Positions 9,701 to 16,184 of a stretch of 64,000 nt of DNA are shown here, piece by piece. Every line of letters starts with the position of its first letter. The stretch's first letter is position 1. Both the position numbers and the translations under genes were made by a program. Under the pieces are notes generated by a model. That model saw only the letters and a list, made by a program, of their open reading frames with translations. It was not told the origin of the DNA and searched no databases. The DNA is taken from contig CAZAPG010000024.1 in assembly GCA_964486935.1 (NCBI GenBank), forward strand, positions 30,282-94,281, read 5' to 3'. This DNA is from CAZAPG01 sp964486935. Its GTDB lineage: Bacteria; Chloroflexota; Anaerolineae; 4572-78; J111.

Positions 9701-11286
9701 ATTGAACGCAAATGGCGGGCCAACCGGTTAGCCTGCCGGTTCAGTTGGCCGTAAGTTAACTGCTCACCCTCAAACGTAACCGCCACTGCATCGGGGGTTT
9801 GAGTCGCCTGCGCCTCAAACAGGTGATGGATACACAAATGGCGGGGATAATCGCGCCGGGTGTCGTTCCAGCCCACAACAACCTGCTGCCACTCTTTTGG
9901 GGGCAACAGGGGCAGCCGGCCAACAGGTTGGTCGGGGTTATCGGCAATGCCTTGCAGCAGGGTTTTGAATTCTTCTACCCGGCGGCGCATGGTCAACTCG
10001 TCAAACAGGTCGGCGTTGTACTTAAAGTTCATTTCCAGGCCGCGCCCGGTTTCGGCGGTCTCCAGAAATATCTCAAACGTTTCAAAGTTGCGGGGCGTAT
10101 CCAGCAAATCTGCCTCAAGGCCGTCAAACTCAAACCTGGGCGAGGAGCGATCTAAACTGAATGTCACCTGCACCAGCGGCACCCGGCTGGCGTCTCTGGC
10201 AATGGGCAGTTTTTTAAGCAGGCTGCCAAAAGTGTAATTTTGATGGTCAAACGCATCGAGCACCTGGCCGCTCAGGGCGTCCAGATAATCGCTAAAATTT
10301 TGCCCGGCAGAAATATGGCTGCGCAACGGCAGCAGATTAACACAGTGGCCCACCAGTCCGGTTTGTCCTGTGGCCGATTGGCCGGCTACCGACAGGCCCA
10401 CGACCAGGTCATTCTGACCGCTCAAGTGGTGCAAAAACACCTTGTATCCGGCCAGCACGGTGGTAAACAGTGTAGAGCCGGTTTTGGCCCCAATCTGTTT
10501 AAGGTGAGAAACCAGCCGGGAATCAAGCAGCCCCTGCGCGCAGCCGCCGTTGTAGGTTCTTACGGGCGGGCGTGGATGGTCAAGCGGCAGGTCTAGCGCG
10601 GGGATATTACCGGTAAATTGCTTCAGCCAGAACGCTTCGGCGGCGCGAGTCTGGTTGTTTTGTTGCATCTGCGCAATGGCGTAATCACTAAATTGGGGAG
10701 CCGGGGGCAGGTCGGCCGGCACACCCTTGCAAATAGCCGAGTACAGCACGCCCAGTTCTTTTTGCAGCACCCCCTGCGACCAACCATCGCCGATGATGTG
10801 ATGGATGGTAAAGGCGGCAATGTGTTCTGCATCATTCATCTTGACAAGCTGTACCCGAAACAGGGGAGCGTGTTCCAGGTTAAATGGCTTCGATGCCTCA
10901 TCGGCCAGAATTTTCTGCCAGCGGGCCTGCTGTTCCGGCTGGCTCAGGTTCGACAGGTCAACCAGAGGTATCTCTACGGCCAGCGAGTCGGCAATGCAGA
11001 GCGTTTCGCCGTCGGGGGTAAAAGTAGCCCGCAGGGCTTGATGCCGCTGCGCCAATTGCTGAATGGCGCAGCGCAGGGCGTCAACATTTAGTGGGCCGCG
11101 CAGCCGGATGGCAAAGGCCAGGTTAAAGGCGCAGTTAGCCGCCCGGCTCATTTGGGCCGACGCCCAGATTTCTTTTTGCGCCTCGGTTGAGGGCGCGGTG
11201 ATTAATAATTCGCCTTCGGCAAAAGGGTCAAAATCAACGGGGGTCAGGGTCAGGTTAGATTCGGGTTGAGTGACTGATTTGTTCAT
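6766..11286 (-). CDS. NRPS module C-A-methyltransferase-PCP, predicted N-methylglycine
   Basis: The condensation domain (about 30-450) has HHIIGDGWS near 161. The adenylation domain starts near 480, with YTSGSTGNPKG (A3), NMYGPTETT (A5) and KLRGVRIELGEIE (A8, near 875). Reading the pocket against GrsA gives D-I-L-Q-L-G-M-I-W, the established glycine-type code. Between A8 and the A10 motif NGKIDRR (near 1388) lies about 450 residues holding a SAM methyltransferase with VLEIGCGTG near 1005, the usual site of N-methyltransferases in NRPS A domains. PCP: LGGHSLRA, Ser near 1443. The tail is acidic (EEYEEFEI) and may bind the docking domain of the next protein. The predicted unit is sarcosine. The gene starts 2 bases after the PKS stop. 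Confidence 0.9.
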   Translation of the reverse strand: MNKSVTQPESNLTLTPVDFDPFAEGELLITAPSTEAQKEIWASAQMSRAANCAFNLAFAIRLRGPLNVDALRCAIQQLAQRHQALRATFTPDGETLCIADSLAVEIPLVDLSNLSQPEQQARWQKILADEASKPFNLEHAPLFRVQLVKMNDAEHIAAFTIHHIIGDGWSQGVLQKELGVLYSAICKGVPADLPPAPQFSDYAIAQMQQNNQTRAAEAFWLKQFTGNIPALDLPLDHPRPPVRTYNGGCAQGLLDSRLVSHLKQIGAKTGSTLFTTVLAGYKVFLHHLSGQNDLVVGLSVAGQSATGQTGLVGHCVNLLPLRSHISAGQNFSDYLDALSGQVLDAFDHQNYTFGSLLKKLPIARDASRVPLVQVTFSLDRSSPRFEFDGLEADLLDTPRNFETFEIFLETAETGRGLEMNFKYNADLFDELTMRRRVEEFKTLLQGIADNPDQPVGRLPLLPPKEWQQVVVGWNDTRRDYPRHLCIHHLFEAQATQTPDAVAVTFEGEQLTYGQLNRQANRLARHLRSIGAGPDRPVGIFMERSPEMVVGVLGILKAGSGYLPLDPDFPKERIAFMLEDAQVPVLLTQASLLEQLPPQTVRLVCIDSDGPVIAACSSDNPGVDVKPEHLAYIIYTSGSTGNPKGVQVTHQTVVNFLTSMRHEPGLTAEDVLLSVTTLSFDIAGLELFLPLAVGAKIVLAGRETISNGEQLLGLLTSSRATVLQATPATWRLLIAAGWQGSGQLKVLCGGEAMPPDLARELVNRSPEVWNMYGPTETTIWSTCYRLTNPDGPVLIGRPIANTQIYILDDNLQPVPIGVPGELYIGGEGVARGYLRRPELTESRFVPDPFSSRPNAKMYKTGDVARYRADGNLEFLGRRDNQVKLRGVRIELGEIESLLAQHPAVQQAVVDLKEDPVGDKSLVGYIVLNDRQIRSDISAAYSANWQKKWEILYQAGLDGLTDEDGSTGQVLKDRDILKAWTNRDDEDEALQEWIDQTVNRIMALKPNRVLEIGCGTGQFVREIAPHCSYYFATDYTEMAIQEVKKLLQSPQYRFPPVNVAVRPADNFEGLEPASFDTVILSSVIQYFPDIDYLRRVIEGAVALLKPGGCVYIGDVQSYALLQTFHVSDQIERSPALMTKTTLKQIVANRLMNEDELMVDPDFFYALRQQNPAIGRVEMQLRRGRIWNETTRFHYDVFIYVEPKTAPLTPQWHHWQQKNLSLADVRQFLADSQPDLYCVTGIPNARIQKEIAIANQLEAPDGPQTVAEILEKGQIFSAGVDPEDLWALENELPYQAEIRWAGSGKDGYIEAVFKRIRPGGAVATVEIAPSATEANLNLPWTHYANSPMLTNSANELIPQLRAFLKEKLPDYMLPTNFMALDHLPLTPNGKIDRRALPTPDQARPEQAQSYVSPRTPIEEQVAQIWAQVLGLERVGVNDNFFELGGHSLRAIQVIARLRESFQLEIPLDSIFDVPTVAALTQRIEALLYVQKGLAAQAETDGEEYEEFEI

Positions 11287-11288
11287 TA

Positions 11289-14200
11289 TTAATGACCTAC
11301 CATAAGATATTTTCCGGGACGGGCCGGATCGGGTACATACCAGGCCGGGTTGCCTTTGGGGTCTCGCCCTAATTTAGCGCCGGGCGTCGGCGGCTGATTT
11401 GAACGAACCACCGGCCCGGTTGGCCGCAAATCTGTTTGGGGGACGCCGGGCAAAAATTCGGCGCTTTGCATTTGAGCTACGCTCTGTTTAAAGGCACTGA
11501 CAACCAGCGCCAAATCTTCATCGCTGTGGGCCGTGGTTAAAAACCACTTGCGGTTTTCAAAAATGTGGACTCCGTGATAGCGCAGCAGCGGATACAACAG
11601 CCCGCCGTAGGGCACATCATCGGTAAAGGTGATGTCAAACGAGGAGCTGAAATGGGAAATTTTTATGGGCGCCTGCGCCTGGTGGGCATAGTCGCGCATT
11701 TGGGCCACGCAATCGGCGGTGCGCTGGTTCAGGGTTTGCTGCAACTGCGGTCCTTGCTGCTTGAGATACTCTAGCGTGGCTTTAGCCGTGGCCAGGGCAA
11801 AGGGGTGGCGCACAAAGGTTCCGGCAAAATAGGTGACGCCCACCTCCGGCATCGAGTCATCGCCAAACTGCCAGTAGCCGCCATCGAGCGCGTCCATAAA
11901 CTGGCGCCGGCCGGCAATGGCCCCCATTGGCATCCCCCCGCCGATGATTTTGCCGTAGGTGGCAATATCGGCCTGCACGCCAAAGTACGCCTGCGCTCCG
12001 CCCAGATGCGCCCGAAAGCCGGTGACAACTTCATCAAAAATCAGGGCGATGCCGGCCTGTTCGGTCAATTGCCGGAGTTGGCGCAAAAAGTCGCGGGGCT
12101 GCAAATTCATATCATGGCCCTGTACCGGCTCGACCATGATGGCTGCCAGTTCGTTGGCTCGCGCCCGCAATACCTCCAGCGACTCCGGCGAGTCGTATTC
12201 CAGCACCAATATTTCCTCTACAGTCGCGCGCGGGATTCCGGCAGAAGCCGGCAGCGTTTTTAGGCTTTTGGTGCCCCGCACCAGCACCTCGTTATAGTTA
12301 CCGTGGTATGAGTTGGTAAACATGGCAATTTTGTCGCGGCCGGTCACGGTGCGGGCCAGCCTCATTGCGCCCATTGTGGCTTCTGAACCGGTGTTGCAAA
12401 AAACCGCGCGCTCATGGCCGGTCAACTCGCACAACAGGTCGGCCACCTGGCCGGCCAGCGCGGGGGTGGGGCCAATCTCGTAACCCTGATTTAACTGGGC
12501 GTTGAGCGCCTCAACAATAAAGGCCGGGGAGTGGCCCAAAAGATTTGAGCCGAAACCGCAGGTGGCATCCACATATTCGTTGCCGTCCACATCCCATAAT
12601 TTGGAGCCGGATGAACGGTTCACAATAAGGGGATAAACTAACTCTTTTAAGACCGGGTTAAAACCGGTTACGGCGCGGGGGTCGGCCAGCCGCGCCCGGT
12701 GCTGCTGGGTAAACGCTTTTGACGCCTGGGTGCGCTCCGAGTAGCGCCGCACAAAATCATCCAAAAAATCGCGTTGGCGGGGCGTCAGGTCGTCGCGGGG
12801 GCCGGTTTCTATTTTTGCCGCTGCCCCAAAGGTTTTTTTTGCGGTTTTTAAAAATGTGTCGCCGCTATCCAGGCCGTTCGCGCTATTGGCCGGTTTAGTT
12901 GTCTGGCTGCCGGCCCAGGGTTGAGCCGTACCTTGCGGCTGCGGCGGCAAGGTTGACCCGCTGCCCTGTCCCAAAAGCTCAAGCTGCCGGGCCATCAGTT
13001 GCAACTGCTGCGCCACCAGATGTTCCAGCGTGCCGGGTTGGGCGGCAACCGGCGGCAGCACAGGCATTGCCGGCTGCTGCGGCGCTGGCGCAGGCAGAGC
13101 GGCGGGCTGGGGCGCGGCAGCGGCAGGCGGCGTTTCTGCCGGCAGCGCCTGCGGGGGCAGGGTGTCATCCAAAAGTTGGGTCAGGCTGCCCAGTGTGGGA
13201 TATTCTCTGATAAGCTGGCGGAATTTTAACTGGACATTGAACTCGTTTTCAACACGTTTGCAAACCTGGGTTAAAAAAAGCGAGTCCAGGCCCATTTCCA
13301 GAAAAGTTTTGTGGTCGTCGTCGGGCGTAAATTCAATACCCGACAGGTCGTACATTAATTTTCTCAAGTTAACCAATATCCGCCCGGCACGACCTGTACC
13401 GGCCTGCGTGCCGTTGGCAGCAGGCAGCGCAGCCAACGTTGTGGCAGGCTGGCTGTTTGATTCACTATCCATATTTATTCCCTCTCTCTGGTTGGTTGCC
13501 GCCGCCAAAGCGGCGGTCTCTTTTGGCGGGTCAATCCAGTAACGTTTTCTTTCAAAGGGGTAGCCGGGCAGCGGAACACGATGGCGGCGCTGGTCGGCGT
13601 AATACTCGGCCCAGTTAATGGCAGCGCCCGCCAGCCAAAGCCGCCCCAAACTATTGAGCAAAAAGGCCACATCCGGGGTTTGCTGCTGCGGGTGGCGCAG
13701 CGAGGCAACCACCTCCATTTGGGCGCTGCGGGCGGGGTGCTGCCGGGCAAACATAGTGAGCGTTTGCCCCGGCCCCGTTTCCAGAAAAATGCAGTTAGAA
13801 TCTTGCAGCAGGGTTTGCAACCCATCCGAGAAGCGGACGGTTTGCCGTAAATGCCGTACCCAGTAAGCCGGGTCGGTGGCCTGTTCCGGGGTTATCCACG
13901 CGCCGGTTACGTTTGACACGTAAGGCAGGGCCGGCGGGTTAAAGCGGATAGACTCCAGAAACCGGGCAAATTCGGCCAGTATTGGCTCCACAAGCTGCGA
14001 GTGGGCCGCAACCGCAATATGAATACGGGTCGACTCAATCTGCCGTTGGGCCAGCGTTTGCTGCGCCTGCTCGATGGCGGCGACCGTACCGGAGATAACG
14101 CAGGCGTTAGGTTTGTTAATGGCCGCAATCGACAGGTCATCATTTAACAATTCTCGCGCCTCGGCCTCCGACAGAGGCGCGCCGAGCATTGCGCCGGGCG

Positions 14201-16184
14201 GCAGGGTTTCAAACAACCGGCCCCGCTCTGTAACCAGTTTCAGGCCATCGGCCAGAGAAAAAACGCCGGCCAGACAGGCGGCGGTATATTCACCCATACT
14301 GTGGCCAATTAAGGCGGTGGGCTGCACGCCCCAGCCTTGCCACAACCGGGCCAGCGCATACTCAATGGTAAACAGGGCGGGCAAGGCATAAAGGGGACGT
14401 TCCAGTTGAGGAGCAGCCGGCTGGGAGTCGGGGTAAATCAACGCCTTGATATCCAGCCCCAGCAGGGGGTGTAAAATTTCGGCGCACTCATCTACGGCCT
14501 GACGAAAAACCGGCTCTTCCCGGTAAAGCCCTTGCGCCATATAGGGGTACTGCGCCCCGCCGCCGGGAAACATAAAAATTACCGGGCGCTGGGTATCGCC
14601 ACAATTCTGGCTGATAACCCGCTGCCGGTCGGGACCTTCAAGGGCGCTGATGGTATCCGTAACGCTCTGGCAAACAAGTATGCGCCGGTGCTGAAAGTGC
14701 CGCCGCCCCACGGTTAGCGTATAGGCGGCATCGGCCAGGTTTGTATCGGGGTGCCGGCGCAGATGATGGATCAGGTTAGATGTGGCGGCCTCAAGGGCCG
14801 TCCCGGTTTTGGCCGAGAGCAACACAAGCTGGGCGGAGCGGGCTGCGCCAGATGGCTCAGGCGGCGGCGCTTCTTCCAGCACAATATGGGCATTGGCCCC
14901 ACCCAGCCCAAATGAGCTGACCCCGGCGCGGCGGGGCGTGTCACCTGCCGGCCACTCGGCCAGCCTGGCGTTAACGTAAAATGGAGTGCCGGCAAAATCA
15001 ATTTGGGGGTTGGGGTTTTCAAAATTAAGGCTGGGCGGAATTAGCCGGTGCCTAAGCGCCAATACTGTTTTGATGACTCCGGCCACTCCGGCCCCGGCAT
15101 CCAGATGGCCCACGTTGGTTTTTACCGACCCCACCGCGCAGTAATTTTTTTTGGCGGTGGTTTGGCGAAAGGCTTTGGTTAACCCGGCAATTTCAATCGG
15201 GTCGCCAACGTTGGTGCCGGTTCCGTGGGCTTCAACATAACTGATGGTTTCGGCGGAGACGCCGGCTACGGCCAGCGCCTCGGCTATGACGGCGGCCTGC
15301 CCCTTAACGCTGGGGGCGGTAAAGCCAACCCGCGCCGCGCCGTCGTTATTAATGGCCGACCCCCGAATAATAGCGTGAATGGTGTCGCCATCGGCCAGAG
15401 CTGCTTCGAGCCGCTTGAGCGCAATAAAGGCCACGCCGCTGCCGCGCACCATCCCTTTGGCGTTGGCGTCAAACGCCCGGATGTGACCATCTTGCGAAAG
15501 CGGGCCGCCATCCACATAATGGTAGCCGGCTTTGGTAGGGGCCAGCACCCGGCAGCCGCCGACCAGGGCCAAATCGCACTCGCCGTTGAGCAGGCTTTGG
15601 CAGGCCAGGTGAATGGCTACCCCGGAGGAGGAGCAGGCCGTCTGCACCGCCACAGACGGCCCGGTCAGGTTCAGTTTGTAAGAGATGCGGGCGGTGGGGA
15701 AATCTTTCTCGTTGCCAATTTCGGTGAAGTAACCGGTGGCCTCTTTGAGCAGGTGGGGGTGGGGGAGAATATTGTTGAGCAGGTAGGTGTTTTGGGCCAG
15801 GCCGGCAAACACGCCAATCAGGCCGGGGTGACGCTCAGAGTCGTACCCGGCATCTTCCAGGGCGTTCCAGGCGCACTCCAGCAGCACCCGATGCTGCGGG
15901 TCCATCATTTCGGCCTCTTTGGGATGATAGCCAAAAAAAGCGGCGTCAAAACCGTCGGCTTCGTCTAAAGCAGCGGCAACATTTACAAAATCAGGCTCGT
16001 TCAACAGCGAAGGGTCAAGCCCGGCCGCCTGCAAATCCTCGGGGGTAGTTTTTACAATGGACTCGACGCCATCGCGTAAATTTTGCCAGAACTCGTCTAC
16101 ATTTTTTGCGCCGGGGAAGCGCCCCGACATGCCAACAATTGCGATTTCATCGCCCCGGTATTCAACCGACATTCCCATCCTCAC
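11289..16184 (-). CDS. PKS module KS-AT-ACP-aminotransferase
   Basis: KS (about 12-440) has the active-site Cys in TACSSS (near 184), HGTGT (near 319) and NVGHLDAGAG (near 358). AT (about 530-830) has GHSMGEY (near 629) and AAHS where malonyl ATs usually have HAFH. ACP (about 930-1005) has GLDSL, Ser near 967. A Pro/Ala-rich linker (about 1008-1095) leads to a class III PLP aminotransferase (about 1125-1580) with NTGSEATMGA and the PLP lysine in TYGKIIGGG (near 1412). This order resembles the amino-forming modules of mycosubtilin/iturin and microcystin lines, which turn a beta-keto thioester into a beta-amine. No KR, DH or ER is present. The GTG at 16184 overlaps the upstream stop; ATG codons at 16178 and 16172 are alternative starts. 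Confidence 0.9.
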   Translation of the reverse strand: MRMGMSVEYRGDEIAIVGMSGRFPGAKNVDEFWQNLRDGVESIVKTTPEDLQAAGLDPSLLNEPDFVNVAAALDEADGFDAAFFGYHPKEAEMMDPQHRVLLECAWNALEDAGYDSERHPGLIGVFAGLAQNTYLLNNILPHPHLLKEATGYFTEIGNEKDFPTARISYKLNLTGPSVAVQTACSSSGVAIHLACQSLLNGECDLALVGGCRVLAPTKAGYHYVDGGPLSQDGHIRAFDANAKGMVRGSGVAFIALKRLEAALADGDTIHAIIRGSAINNDGAARVGFTAPSVKGQAAVIAEALAVAGVSAETISYVEAHGTGTNVGDPIEIAGLTKAFRQTTAKKNYCAVGSVKTNVGHLDAGAGVAGVIKTVLALRHRLIPPSLNFENPNPQIDFAGTPFYVNARLAEWPAGDTPRRAGVSSFGLGGANAHIVLEEAPPPEPSGAARSAQLVLLSAKTGTALEAATSNLIHHLRRHPDTNLADAAYTLTVGRRHFQHRRILVCQSVTDTISALEGPDRQRVISQNCGDTQRPVIFMFPGGGAQYPYMAQGLYREEPVFRQAVDECAEILHPLLGLDIKALIYPDSQPAAPQLERPLYALPALFTIEYALARLWQGWGVQPTALIGHSMGEYTAACLAGVFSLADGLKLVTERGRLFETLPPGAMLGAPLSEAEARELLNDDLSIAAINKPNACVISGTVAAIEQAQQTLAQRQIESTRIHIAVAAHSQLVEPILAEFARFLESIRFNPPALPYVSNVTGAWITPEQATDPAYWVRHLRQTVRFSDGLQTLLQDSNCIFLETGPGQTLTMFARQHPARSAQMEVVASLRHPQQQTPDVAFLLNSLGRLWLAGAAINWAEYYADQRRHRVPLPGYPFERKRYWIDPPKETAALAAATNQREGINMDSESNSQPATTLAALPAANGTQAGTGRAGRILVNLRKLMYDLSGIEFTPDDDHKTFLEMGLDSLFLTQVCKRVENEFNVQLKFRQLIREYPTLGSLTQLLDDTLPPQALPAETPPAAAAPQPAALPAPAPQQPAMPVLPPVAAQPGTLEHLVAQQLQLMARQLELLGQGSGSTLPPQPQGTAQPWAGSQTTKPANSANGLDSGDTFLKTAKKTFGAAAKIETGPRDDLTPRQRDFLDDFVRRYSERTQASKAFTQQHRARLADPRAVTGFNPVLKELVYPLIVNRSSGSKLWDVDGNEYVDATCGFGSNLLGHSPAFIVEALNAQLNQGYEIGPTPALAGQVADLLCELTGHERAVFCNTGSEATMGAMRLARTVTGRDKIAMFTNSYHGNYNEVLVRGTKSLKTLPASAGIPRATVEEILVLEYDSPESLEVLRARANELAAIMVEPVQGHDMNLQPRDFLRQLRQLTEQAGIALIFDEVVTGFRAHLGGAQAYFGVQADIATYGKIIGGGMPMGAIAGRRQFMDALDGGYWQFGDDSMPEVGVTYFAGTFVRHPFALATAKATLEYLKQQGPQLQQTLNQRTADCVAQMRDYAHQAQAPIKISHFSSSFDITFTDDVPYGGLLYPLLRYHGVHIFENRKWFLTTAHSDEDLALVVSAFKQSVAQMQSAEFLPGVPQTDLRPTGPVVRSNQPPTPGAKLGRDPKGNPAWYVPDPARPGKYLMVGH

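Noticed and set aside
15225..15968. A 247-codon open frame on the + strand inside the PKS gene
   Set aside because: It lies opposite the KS domain with its intact active-site motifs; the translation has no known fold.
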